NCBI GenBank assembly: GCA_040507005.1 | Contig: JBEVVS010000001.1 | Coordinates: 3,699-67,698, forward strand | Direction of reading: 5' to 3' | Source of the DNA: Thiodiazotropha sp040507005 | GTDB lineage: Bacteria; Pseudomonadota; Gammaproteobacteria; Chromatiales; Chromatiaceae | Length of the DNA: 64,000 nucleotides | Shown: in pieces, positions 25,962 through 34,457 of the stretch | How positions within the stretch are numbered: the stretch's first letter is position 1 | How the letters are laid out: every line of letters begins with the position of its first letter | Made by a program: the position numbers and the translations under genes | Notes under the pieces: generated by a model | The model's input: the letters and a program-made list of their open reading frames with translations, nothing else | The model's database searches: none | Told to the model about the DNA's origin: nothing

Positions 25962-27881
25962 CTAACTCTGGGTCAGTGAGATGGAGTTGCTATCCCTGTC
26001 ACACTGCACATGCATATCGAATTTCAGGTCGTCTGCGAAATCCTGAGCGACGATCCAGATCTGATTCAACTCCTCGCTCAATGTGGGCAGTACGGTGAGT
26101 GAACTGCGTGTGCGTTTCTCATCGAAAAAGGCAAAAGGCTCATCGAGAAACAGAAACTGATTTCCTTGAATGGCACGATTGACCAACTCCTGGGATAAGG
26201 CCAGACGCACGGCCAACATGATTTGACGTTGCGTACCGCTGGATATCTCGTCAAGATCCATAAAGTCCCGCTTTTCACTGGAAAAGGCCCTTACACTCAA
26301 ATCATCATCGATCTGCAGGTGCTCGTAGCGATTCTCGGTAAACAGCGGCAGGGTCTTACTTACCAGACCACGCAGTTTGTGGTTGAACTTATGCGAGACC
26401 TCCTTGGTCGCGCCCTGAATCAATTGATCCGCCACGCTGCAGATCTCCATGTGGCGCTGCTTGTCATCGATCTTCTGTTGCAGATTGGTCTTGATCTGAT
26501 GCAGCTGCTCGGCCCTGTCCAAACGCTCCTGCTCCTGGTCGATGACAGAATCGAGTTGACCCAGGCGGCGCCGATCCGTCTCCATGCCGCCGCGTAGTTG
26601 GGCCTCTTCCTGTGCCACCCCATCTCTGACCTCGGCGATTGAGACACCCCAGTCGCTGATACGCTGACTCAGACGCTCCCGTGCAGCATGATCCACAACC
26701 GCCGGCTCTGCCTCAGTCTCGTCCGATTGCTCAGCCTCTGTCTCTTCGAGACTCTCGGTATCTTCATCGAGCTGGTTGGCATTCGCCACATCATCGAGTT
26801 CATTGCGGATCACTACAGTGGAGAGACCGTCAAGGTCACCCAAGGCCTTAACCAGACCGGCCGCTGCTTCATCATAGGCCTTAGCACTGCTCTTTTTTGC
26901 ACTACCGCGAATCAACAGGATCACGAACAGCAAGCCAAATACACCCGCCCCATAGAGCAGCCAGGGGAGCATAGAATCCTGCCAGGATGAGAGATTATTA
27001 CTTAGCAACTCACTCACCTGCTGGGCATAGGCATGTCCTGGCAGCTTCGCCAAAAGAAACCAGACTCCAGCCGCAAGCAATGCAATCAATAGAAACAGGA
27101 TCGACATAAAGCCGGCACGTCCGGCACTGGAGAGATCCGCCTCCCGCCTTGGCAAGGCATCCTGGTAGGTAATGGACGCGTTCTCCAGCTGCTCGATAAG
27201 ATCCGAGGAGTCTTCCATGTGGCGGCTTACCTCGTTGTGCTCCCCCTGCAGGGAGGGCATCAGACTATGATCGATGTCGAGCTCATCGAGCTGACTCTGC
27301 ACGCTGATCTGTTCAGATTTTCGCTGTTCAACCTCATCCAGGGTGGCGCCCTTGTCCTCCTGGCATGCCACGTTGACATATTCCAGGGTTACCAGTCCGG
27401 CCATGGTCTTCACCGCAAAGCTATGGGGATGCGGTGTTGTGATCTCACGTTGTGCCAGATAGAAAGACTCGACAAATTCCTCAAACTCGTAACCGATCAG
27501 TTGATAGACCTTGTCTGCGACCTGCTCAACACCCCGTGCAATCGGCTCGTCATTGCTGTCTGCTGAGGCAATAGAGAGCCGGGCACTATGATTTCCCGCA
27601 TCATCGAGAAAGCGATCCAAGCTATACCTAACACCATCCTTCGGGGTGAATTCCAGTTGCGCAGAACAGTGGGTCTCGCCCCAGCGGATCACCTTGGTCA
27701 GGTCGTCAATATCCAGGGAGAAGGTTCGGCCGAAGAGTGCGAAGCAGACTGTCTCGCCGATGGTACTCTTGCCCGACTCATTGGGACCGGATATGGCTAT
27801 CAGGCCTCGCTCCGGAATATTCTCAAGATCCAGATCGGTGTACTTCAGGACATTATTCGCCTTGATGGAGTTTATGATCAT
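25962..27881 (-). CDS. Rad50/SbcC-like AAA ATPase with two central membrane segments (YhaN-like)
   Basis: 639 residues. N-terminal half-ATPase: Walker A SGPNESGKST (31-40) and Q-loop region SFYLAQREIT. C-terminal half: signature DEISSGTQRQIMLAVRLAL, Walker B QFLFLDEPFAFFDE and a final switch histidine-like region (WIVAQDF). Instead of a long coiled coil and hook, the centre carries short helices plus two transmembrane segments (about 258-283 and 308-330), so the protein is probably an inner-membrane SMC-like ATPase. The highly acidic region (residues about 370-400) is notable. It is preceded by a 65-aa ORF overlapping by four bases. No SbcD/YhaO nuclease gene is adjacent. Confidence 0.8.
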   Translation of the reverse strand: MIINSIKANNVLKYTDLDLENIPERGLIAISGPNESGKSTIGETVCFALFGRTFSLDIDDLTKVIRWGETHCSAQLEFTPKDGVRYSLDRFLDDAGNHSARLSIASADSNDEPIARGVEQVADKVYQLIGYEFEEFVESFYLAQREITTPHPHSFAVKTMAGLVTLEYVNVACQEDKGATLDEVEQRKSEQISVQSQLDELDIDHSLMPSLQGEHNEVSRHMEDSSDLIEQLENASITYQDALPRREADLSSAGRAGFMSILFLLIALLAAGVWFLLAKLPGHAYAQQVSELLSNNLSSWQDSMLPWLLYGAGVFGLLFVILLIRGSAKKSSAKAYDEAAAGLVKALGDLDGLSTVVIRNELDDVANANQLDEDTESLEETEAEQSDETEAEPAVVDHAARERLSQRISDWGVSIAEVRDGVAQEEAQLRGGMETDRRRLGQLDSVIDQEQERLDRAEQLHQIKTNLQQKIDDKQRHMEICSVADQLIQGATKEVSHKFNHKLRGLVSKTLPLFTENRYEHLQIDDDLSVRAFSSEKRDFMDLDEISSGTQRQIMLAVRLALSQELVNRAIQGNQFLFLDEPFAFFDEKRTRSSLTVLPTLSEELNQIWIVAQDFADDLKFDMHVQCDRDSNSISLTQS

Positions 27882-28075
27882 GACCAGCCCTCATCCGCAA
27901 GCACCCGTAGCTTGTTGACCACCATTTGCACGGCCTGATCGAATGTCTCCTCATCAAAGGTCTCCCCTGAATTGAGTCGACGCTCTTTCTCAGCGGCGCA
28001 ATAGTCGAGAAACTCCTGGGCGGATGCCCCAAGAGACAGATTCTCCTGATGAATTGTCTGATCGGACGAAGACAT
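27878..28075 (-). CDS. Small protein coupled to the Rad50-like ATPase (65 aa)
   Basis: 65 residues, helical and acidic, with no membrane segment: the centre SAQEFLDYCAAEKERRL and the FDEETFDQAVQMVVNKLRVLADEGW end look amphipathic. A strong ribosome site (GGGGAG, five bases before ATG) supports it. The stop codon overlaps the next gene's start by four bases (ATGA), so translation is coupled and the two products probably work in a complex. No family recognised. Confidence 0.65.
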   Translation of the reverse strand: MSSSDQTIHQENLSLGASAQEFLDYCAAEKERRLNSGETFDEETFDQAVQMVVNKLRVLADEGWS

Positions 28076-28572
28076 AAAAACTCCCCATTTTTCTTGTGTA
28101 CCCCCTAAACCACTGACAGCAGTTCAGGTTGATGCAGATCACCCGTAGCGGCAGCCCGGTGAAGCTTGCCGCAAACACCCTTAGCGAGGGAATGCATTCG
28201 ATTGCAGGCCCAGTATAGGGAGTTCTGATCAACAGGTCATCACCTAAAAGGGCCCTCCCCCAGCTCCACTTTATGGAATTTATCTCACCATAATCAGACT
28301 GTTAAGAGATAAGTGTTTGAGTGCAACCAAACAAGCCTGTGCATTCGGCAGCAAGAGTAACAAGGACTTAAATTATTGTTTTCCAACAATTTCAAGCCAA
28401 TAGACCCTTGCCTGGCACTGTCGGATTTTTTTACATTCCCAAGGCAATTGAATGGACAGTCATTTGTGAGCCACCCGCATCTTACTGTTTTTTCATGACT
28501 TCTATTTCTTTGGCATTTTTATTGTTTGTGTAAAAATAACAACGTATAAAAACCTTTGACAGGTAGACTTCT
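28076..28572. other. Non-coding stretch, no gene recognised
   Basis: About 500 bases. It holds the 5' end and presumed promoter of the Rad50-like operon on its left side and the start region of a hypothetical gene on its right. No RNA gene or repeat recognised. Confidence 0.4.
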
Positions 28573-28887
28573 GTGGATAGACGTATCGGCATCAGCGCCA
28601 TACCCTCTGACCCTAAAAGCTATCTCAACGAGCAGCAACAGCTGGGATTGATACACCTTAGAGAGTATGGCTGGACAACCTTCTGCGTGAGACACCCCGC
28701 AGGGGATAGTGCGACCACAATACTCAGAAACAAGCACAATAAACGGTTGGGGATACTGAGTGAGGATGGCACGCTCAGACTAACCGAGCACTTGCGGGTA
28801 CGTGACTGCCGGTTCGAGGAGACCAGTGACGTCAATAATATGGTCGATTCAATCAATCAACAGGTCAACAAATCCCCGCCTAAATAG
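28573..28887 (+). CDS. Hypothetical protein (104 aa)
   Basis: A 104-residue ORF with GTG start and CAGGTAG upstream. The centre QLGLIHLREYGWTTFCVRHPAGDSATTILRNKHNKRLGILSEDGTLRL has coding character and a beta-strand-like alternation; the end is polar (NQQVNKSPPK). No signal peptide or membrane segment and no recognised domain. It is alone between two non-coding stretches. Plausible gene, function unknown. Confidence 0.5.
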   Translation: MDRRIGISAIPSDPKSYLNEQQQLGLIHLREYGWTTFCVRHPAGDSATTILRNKHNKRLGILSEDGTLRLTEHLRVRDCRFEETSDVNNMVDSINQQVNKSPPK

Positions 28888-29243
28888 AGGGATCAAAGCA
28901 ACTGCTGCTGGGAAAACCAGCGGCGTATCCACTCCTGGGATGGCTTTTCCGCATAGCATGTCATTCAGATCGCTAACAGTAGCGAGAAGAGTGCTGTGAG
29001 AAAAAAATCAGCAACACATCAAACACAGAGATTGAGCCATTGTGCCCGCAGGAACATTCGCCATGTTACATCTTGTTACAAGGCGTTACCTCAGGGTAAA
29101 GATTTCCCAGCTCAAAATAGCCAGACTTGTCCCACAAGTTAAATCGTCGGTCAGTCGGGCGTATTTTCCACATATTGAGATCAGCCAACACAACTTTCCT
29201 ATGGGTGTTGCCAATGGATGACGTACCACTTGATAGAAAAATT
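28888..29243. other. Non-coding stretch before the second tetR gene
   Basis: About 355 bases without a supported gene. A short inverted repeat (CTGCTGG and CCAGCGG arms around 28904-28924) may be the end of the preceding transcript, but it has no T-run. Short minus-strand frames here lack ribosome sites and coding character. Confidence 0.35.
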
Positions 29244-29282
29244 TGACAGCTTGCCAATAGAGATACATACTGGTCGGTATGT
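29244..29282 (+). promoter_or_regulatory. Promoter and TetR operator upstream of tetR-MMPL
   Basis: TTGACA at 29244 with a CATACT -10 element 16 bases on forms a good promoter. The -10 lies inside an 18-base palindrome at 29265-29282 (arms ACATAC and GTATGT), placed immediately before the tetR start. This is the arrangement expected for autorepression. The inner half-site CGGTA matches that of the operators at 8300-8343. Confidence 0.6.
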
Positions 29283-29285
29283 TAC

Positions 29286-29903
29286 ATGAAGAACATTCCC
29301 ATGAATACACGTGCTGACGCCGACACCACCCGAAAATCCCTGCTGGAAGCCGCCTATGAGGAGATCCATCGCTTCGGCTATCAGGCCGCCAGTCTGAATG
29401 CAATCCTGGAACGAACCGGTGTTACCAAAGGCGCCCTCTATCACCATTTCGGCAGCAAACTGCAATTGGGTTATGCGGTCCTGGACGAGGCGATCACTGA
29501 GGAGCTTGAGAGGCTTTGGTTTGAACCCCTACGTCAGCCGGGACACCCCATTGATGTTCTGATCACCACCATCCTGCAGATTGGAGAACACTATCATTGC
29601 GAGGAGATCACCCTCGGCTGCCCGCTCAATAACCTGGCACAGGAGATGTCGGCCATTGATGATGGCTTTCGCGAACGTATCGACACTCTCTACCGGCGCT
29701 GGCAGGCAAGCATTGAATCACTGCTTAGTCGAGGACAGAAAGAAGGCAGTGTGACCTCCTCCATCGAACCGGCGGATACCGCCTATTTCATCCTCGCTTC
29801 ACTTGAGGGTTGCATGAGCATGGGGAAGAGTGCCCAGAGCCAGGAGGAGTTAATGCGCTGTGGCAAGGGTTTGCTGAATTATCTGAACAGTCTTCGCACA
29901 TAG
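29286..29903 (+). CDS. TetR/AcrR family regulator of the MMPL cassette
   Basis: 205 residues (ATG 29286; an ATG at 29301 is an equal alternative, MNTRADADT). HTH is typical: HRFGYQAASLNAILERTGVTKGALYHHFGSK. The rest is the all-helical ligand domain with a conserved Cys in LGCPLNNLAQEM, as in TetR_C_11-type regulators. The palindrome just upstream overlaps its -10 element. Downstream, 68 bases away, is an MMPL transporter; the regulator probably derepresses the export cassette on binding an unknown lipophilic ligand. Confidence 0.88.
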   Translation: MKNIPMNTRADADTTRKSLLEAAYEEIHRFGYQAASLNAILERTGVTKGALYHHFGSKLQLGYAVLDEAITEELERLWFEPLRQPGHPIDVLITTILQIGEHYHCEEITLGCPLNNLAQEMSAIDDGFRERIDTLYRRWQASIESLLSRGQKEGSVTSSIEPADTAYFILASLEGCMSMGKSAQSQEELMRCGKGLLNYLNSLRT

Positions 29904-29971
29904 ATTTGGAAGTAAAGTGAAATGAAAATAACGACCATTAAAGAGCTAGCAAACAACAACCAGGAAAGATC

Positions 29972-32254
29972 ATGAGTGAATCTTTCTTTCGCTTCGTATT
30001 GAACAACAGGTTGCTGGTTATTTTCCTGGCCATCGTCATCTCTTTTGCGATGGCCAGTGGCGCACGCCACCTGGCATTCAACAATGACTATCGCATGTTC
30101 TTCAGCGAGGAGAATCCCCAGCTGAAGGCCTTTGAGCAATTGCAGAATACCTATACCAAGAATGACAACGTACTGTTCGTCATCACCCCCAAGGACGGCA
30201 AGGTCTTCACCCGGGAGACACTCTCTGCGGTCGCTGAGCTGACCAAGGAATCATGGCAGATCCCCTACTCCCTGCGGGTCGACTCCGTTACCAATTTCCA
30301 ACACACCCAGGCAGACGGGGATGATCTGATCGTTGAGGATCTTGTATTGGATCCCTCATCCTTGAGCGATGAGGAACTGGCGGAGAAACAGCGGATCGCC
30401 ACCAGCGATCCTTTACTCGTGAACCGCTTGATATCGCCCACCGCCCATACGACTGGCGTCAATGTCACGGTACAGCTGCAGGGTAAAAAGCTCACCGAGG
30501 TACCGGAGGTTGCTGAAAAGGCCAAACGGATAGCCAAGCATATCGAGACCGCCTATCCCAGCATCGATATCCATCTCACCGGCGTGGTGATGATGAACCA
30601 CGCCTTTCCATCCGCCTCCATGGATGACATGAAGAGTCTCTATCCGATTATGTTCGTAGCGGTGATACTGGTGTTGGTTGTTATGCTACGTTCCATACCC
30701 GGGACCATCTCCACGGTTATCATCATAGTATTGATGATTATCGCCACCATGGGTCTGACCGGCTGGTTTGGCATCAAGATGTCACCACCCACCACCACGG
30801 TACCCATTGTAATAATGACCTTGGCAATTGCCGATTGTGTGCATGTATTGGTTAACTTTCTCCATGGCATGCGCGACGGGGAGAGTAAATATCAGGCCAT
30901 GCTGGAGAGCCTGCGCATCAATCTGCAACCCATCTTTCTCACCACCTTGACCACCGCCATCGGTTTTCTCAGCCTCAACTTCAGTGATGCGCCCCCCTTC
31001 CGGGACCTGGGCAACATGGCGGCCATAGGTGTGGTGCTGGCTTTCATTCTTTCCGTTACCTTCCTTCCCGCCATGATGATGCTGCTACCGGTAAAGGCCC
31101 TTGCAGGCGACACCATGGGCAGTATCGCCATGGTGCGTTTTGCTGAATTCGTGGTGCGCAATAAAAAACGACTGCTCTGGGGCATGGGAATAGTCATTTT
31201 GCTGCTCATATCTCAGATACCCAATAATCGCCTCGATGACCAGTTTGTTAAATATTTCGATGAAACCATCAGCTTTCGTCAGGCAACGGATTATGCCACC
31301 GACAATTTAACCGGCATCTATCTTATCGAATACTCCCTGGAGAGTGGCGAGACCGGCGGCATCAGCGAACCGCAATTTTTGCAGCGGGTGGATGCATTTG
31401 CCAACTGGTATCGAGAACAGCCCCATGTGCTGCATGTCAACTCCATCACCGACATCATGAAGCGCCTAAACCGCAATATGCATGCAGATGACGACGACTG
31501 GTATCGACTCCCGGATCAGCGTGACCTGTCAGCTCAATATCTGCTGTTATATGAGTTTTCACTCCCCTTCGGGCTTGATCTCAATAACCAGATCAATGTG
31601 AAGAAGTCGGCGACCCGTTTCACAGTCACTATGGATAGCATTCCCACATCACAGCTGCTGGACATCGAGGAGCGCGCCCAGGCATGGCTGCAGGAGAATG
31701 CACCTGATATGCGTACCGATGGCGCCAGCCCCACCATCATGTTTGCCCATATCGGAAACCGAAACATCATCTCCATGTTGAAAGGCACAACAGTAGCACT
31801 GGTAGTGATATCCATCATTCTGATCTTTGCCCTACGCTCATTGAGGGTTGGCGGGCTCAGTCTGATTCCCAATCTAGTGCCTATGGGGATGGCGTTCGGC
31901 ATTTGGGGTATTTTTGTAGGCGAGGTGGGATTGGCCCTCTCAGTGGTATCCGGCATGACTCTTGGCATCGTGGTGGATGATACAGTGCATTTTCTCAGTA
32001 AGTACCTACGTGCCCGCCGTGAAAAGAACATGGACCGTGAGGATGCGGTACGTTACGCATTCTCGACTGTGGGTACTGCCCTATGGGTAACATCCCTGGT
32101 GCTGATGGTCGGCTTTGGTATTCTCGCCTTCTCCCACTTCCAGCTGAATGCCGGCATGGGTTTGCTCACCGCAATTACACTCGGCCTGGCACTGGTCGCC
32201 GATTTCCTGTTCCTACCCCCGCTGCTGATCTATTTCGGAGGAAAAAAACCATGA
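29972..32254 (+). CDS. MMPL/RND-type lipid transporter
   Basis: 760 residues, twelve predicted membrane helices in two halves. Each half has the RND family layout: a first helix, a large periplasmic loop, then a cluster of helices. Recognisable are the acidic motif in helix 4 (IVIMTLAIADCVHVLVNFLHGM) and its equivalent in the second half (SVVSGMTLGIVVDDTVHFLSKYL). It is much shorter than AcrB-like pumps and matches the MMPL/HpnN/YdfJ-like family that moves hydrophobic or lipid molecules. The start follows the TetR gene; the stop overlaps the next gene's start by four bases. It is probably the inner-membrane pump of an export route with the two following products. Confidence 0.9.
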   Translation: MSESFFRFVLNNRLLVIFLAIVISFAMASGARHLAFNNDYRMFFSEENPQLKAFEQLQNTYTKNDNVLFVITPKDGKVFTRETLSAVAELTKESWQIPYSLRVDSVTNFQHTQADGDDLIVEDLVLDPSSLSDEELAEKQRIATSDPLLVNRLISPTAHTTGVNVTVQLQGKKLTEVPEVAEKAKRIAKHIETAYPSIDIHLTGVVMMNHAFPSASMDDMKSLYPIMFVAVILVLVVMLRSIPGTISTVIIIVLMIIATMGLTGWFGIKMSPPTTTVPIVIMTLAIADCVHVLVNFLHGMRDGESKYQAMLESLRINLQPIFLTTLTTAIGFLSLNFSDAPPFRDLGNMAAIGVVLAFILSVTFLPAMMMLLPVKALAGDTMGSIAMVRFAEFVVRNKKRLLWGMGIVILLLISQIPNNRLDDQFVKYFDETISFRQATDYATDNLTGIYLIEYSLESGETGGISEPQFLQRVDAFANWYREQPHVLHVNSITDIMKRLNRNMHADDDDWYRLPDQRDLSAQYLLLYEFSLPFGLDLNNQINVKKSATRFTVTMDSIPTSQLLDIEERAQAWLQENAPDMRTDGASPTIMFAHIGNRNIISMLKGTTVALVVISIILIFALRSLRVGGLSLIPNLVPMGMAFGIWGIFVGEVGLALSVVSGMTLGIVVDDTVHFLSKYLRARREKNMDREDAVRYAFSTVGTALWVTSLVLMVGFGILAFSHFQLNAGMGLLTAITLGLALVADFLFLPPLLIYFGGKKP

Positions 32255-33030
32255 AACCCACCTATTTGTCCCTGCTGATGTTGCTGACACCGGTACTGGC
32301 CCTGGCAACGACAGCTGAAGAGCGCGGTCTGGAGATCGCCACGGAGATTGAGACCCGGGACACCGGCTTTCATGATTTCAAGGCTACCATGACCATGCTG
32401 TTGCGCAATAAACATGGTGAAGAGAGCCTGCGTGATATGCGCAACCAGACCCTGGAAGTGGAAAATGACGGAGACAAGACACTGGTCGTCTTCGATGAAC
32501 CGCGGGATGTGAAGGGCACAGCCCTATTGAGCTTTTCCCATAAGGTAGGTGACGACGATCAATGGCTCTATCTCCCGGCGCTGAAGCGGGTAAAACGCAT
32601 CGCCTCGCGCAACAAATCCGGGCCCTTCATGGGCAGTGAGTTCGCCTATGAGGATATCTCCTCCCAGGAGGTGGAGAAGTACACCTACAAGTACATCGAG
32701 GATACGGAGCATGAAGGTACCCCCTGCTTCCTCCTGGAACGCTATCCTGTGGATCCCAATTCCGGCTACACCCGTCAGCAGGTGTGGGTCGACAAGGAGC
32801 GCTACATTGCACTCAAGATCGATTATTACGATCGCAAGAACGCGTCACTGAAGACCCTGGTGTTTCGTGGTTACCAACAATACCTGGACCAGTATTGGCG
32901 CGCCGACGAGATGTACATGGAGAATCACCAGACGGGAAAGAGCACCCTGCTGACCTGGAAGGAGTACAAATTCCGCACCGGTCTGACTGACGGCGACTTT
33001 AACAAGAACAGCCTAAAGCGTGCGAGATAA
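32251..33030 (+). CDS. Outer-membrane lipoprotein-sorting protein (LolA-like)
   Basis: 259 residues from the ATG at 32251, preceded by GGAGG and overlapping the transporter stop. Signal peptide: LSLLMLLTPVLALA. The body has the LolA/LolB-like beta-baffle fold, with FEWD-type pattern VFDEPRDVKGTALLSF, QWLYLPALKRVKRIA, and TRQQVWVDKERYIALKIDYYD, as in the outer membrane lipoprotein-sorting protein family near MMPL genes. It is likely a periplasmic lipid-binding carrier receiving cargo from the MMPL pump. The 235 bases after it contain a 106-nt structured repeat before the barrel gene. Confidence 0.88.
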   Translation: MKPTYLSLLMLLTPVLALATTAEERGLEIATEIETRDTGFHDFKATMTMLLRNKHGEESLRDMRNQTLEVENDGDKTLVVFDEPRDVKGTALLSFSHKVGDDDQWLYLPALKRVKRIASRNKSGPFMGSEFAYEDISSQEVEKYTYKYIEDTEHEGTPCFLLERYPVDPNSGYTRQQVWVDKERYIALKIDYYDRKNASLKTLVFRGYQQYLDQYWRADEMYMENHQTGKSTLLTWKEYKFRTGLTDGDFNKNSLKRAR

Positions 33031-33058
33031 TATTCCCACGCACTAGACGACACGATAA

Positions 33059-33164
33059 GGCGATTGGCATGCCTGTTTCGCAGCCACGGCAGGGATGCCG
33101 TGAGAGCCCCTTCGACACAGGGAAGTGCCGCAGGGGCGGCGGAGAAACAGGCATGCCAATCGCC
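33059..33164 (+). repeat. 106-nt structured repeat, copy 1
   Basis: Bounded by perfect 21-base complementary arms (33059-33079 and 33144-33164). The 64-base interior holds a hairpin (stem CACGGCA/TGCCGTG, loop GGGA) and a second arm closed by GCCCC/GGGGC with an inner stem CAC/GTG. A second copy of exactly 106 nt lies at 62084-62189. The pattern indicates selection on an RNA or DNA secondary structure. No target-site duplication or ORF was seen. It lies between the LolA-like gene and the barrel gene. Confidence 0.8.
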
Positions 33165-33265
33165 GGGTCCTAATTAGGGAAGCAAATCAGGACAAAGCGC
33201 AATTTAAACTGGCCTGTAAATAGTGGCCGCATGGTAAGAAAATTTTCTGTTTTGGAGTTGTTATT

Positions 33266-34444
33266 GTGAAAATATGCTGGTGGGCATTGCTGTTTATACC
33301 CGGACTATTGTCAGCAGGCGAATGGAGCGGATTTATCGAGCTACAGGGGCGCCATTTCCCCCAGCAGGCCATGCATAGCGAGCAATCCGATGGAATGCTC
33401 TCTTTAGCTATCCAACCTGAATACTACCAGCGATGGGATAACGGCAAACAGAGCCTGCTGTTCACACCCTTCCTGCGCTGGGACAGCGAAGATGACGAGC
33501 GCACCCATGGTGATATCCGCGAGCTGATCTGGACCTATGCCGGTGACGGCTGGGAGACCAAGGCCGGTATCGGTAAAGTCTTTTGGGGAGTCACCGAGGC
33601 ACTGCACCTGGTGGATGTCATCAACCAGACCGACCTGATCGAAAATCCTGATGGGGAACAGAAACTGGGTCAACCCATGCTCAAGCTCTCCCTGGAGAGG
33701 GATTGGGGCATAATTGATCTGTATGCCCTGCCCGGTTTTCGCGAACGCACCTATCCCGGCAATCAAGGTCGCCTGCGAACTCATCCAAGAGTGGATACAG
33801 ATCTGACCACATACCAGTCAGACAGAGAGGAGAGACACACCGACCTGGCAATACGCTGGTCACACTTCATCGGTGATTGGGACATCGGCCTGGCCCATTT
33901 CGACGGCACCAGCCGCGATCCCCTGCTGATACCCGGACTCAATAACAGCGGAGAGATTGTACTCATACCTTTCTATGAGCAGATGCGGCAAACCAGCCTG
34001 GACCTGCAGGCTACCAAAGGTGATTGGTTGTGGAAGCTCGAGGCCATCCATCGCAGCAGCGATAGCGACAGCTACAACGCGGCCACCGGCGGTTTTGAAT
34101 ATACCCTGGTGGGTATTGCCGAGAGTGACATGGACCTGGGCCTGCTTGGAGAATACCTCTACGACGACCGACGCGATAATGCCACTACTCCCTTCGAAAA
34201 CGATATCTTCATCGGAATGCGTCTAACCGCCAACGACGTGGATGGCAGTGAACTCCTTGCCGGTGTCATCAAGGATATGGACGACGACGGCTGGATGTTC
34301 AATCTGGAAGCGAGCCGACGCATCGGCAATCACTGGAAGACCGGTGCCCAGATAAGGTTGTGGTCGAATATCCCTGAAGATGATCCGCTGTTTGTCTTTC
34401 ACCGGGATGACTATCTGGAAATCACAGTCACTCGTTTTTTCTAG
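33266..34444 (+). CDS. Outer-membrane beta-barrel protein, putative export partner
   Basis: 392 residues, GTG start with TTGGAG upstream. The signal peptide is MKICWWALLFIPGLLSA; the body is a beta-barrel with alternating hydrophobic residues (DIGLAHFDGTSRDPLL, LVGIAESDMDLGLLGEYLYDD) and ends in Phe (ITVTRFF), typical for BAM recognition. It resembles DUF1302-like outer-membrane proteins found beside MMPL pumps. It is the third gene of a TetR-controlled cassette, though the repeat element intervenes; whether it is in the same transcript is unclear. It may be the outer-membrane exit of the lipid or polyketide export route. Confidence 0.8.
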   Translation: MKICWWALLFIPGLLSAGEWSGFIELQGRHFPQQAMHSEQSDGMLSLAIQPEYYQRWDNGKQSLLFTPFLRWDSEDDERTHGDIRELIWTYAGDGWETKAGIGKVFWGVTEALHLVDVINQTDLIENPDGEQKLGQPMLKLSLERDWGIIDLYALPGFRERTYPGNQGRLRTHPRVDTDLTTYQSDREERHTDLAIRWSHFIGDWDIGLAHFDGTSRDPLLIPGLNNSGEIVLIPFYEQMRQTSLDLQATKGDWLWKLEAIHRSSDSDSYNAATGGFEYTLVGIAESDMDLGLLGEYLYDDRRDNATTPFENDIFIGMRLTANDVDGSELLAGVIKDMDDDGWMFNLEASRRIGNHWKTGAQIRLWSNIPEDDPLFVFHRDDYLEITVTRFF

Positions 34445-34457
34445 CCTGCAGCACCTT

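Noticed and set aside
33059..33164. Structured repeat as a CRISPR or simple terminator
   Set aside because: Only two copies 29 kb apart, no spacer array, and a 21-base stem without a T-run; a structured repeat family explains it better.
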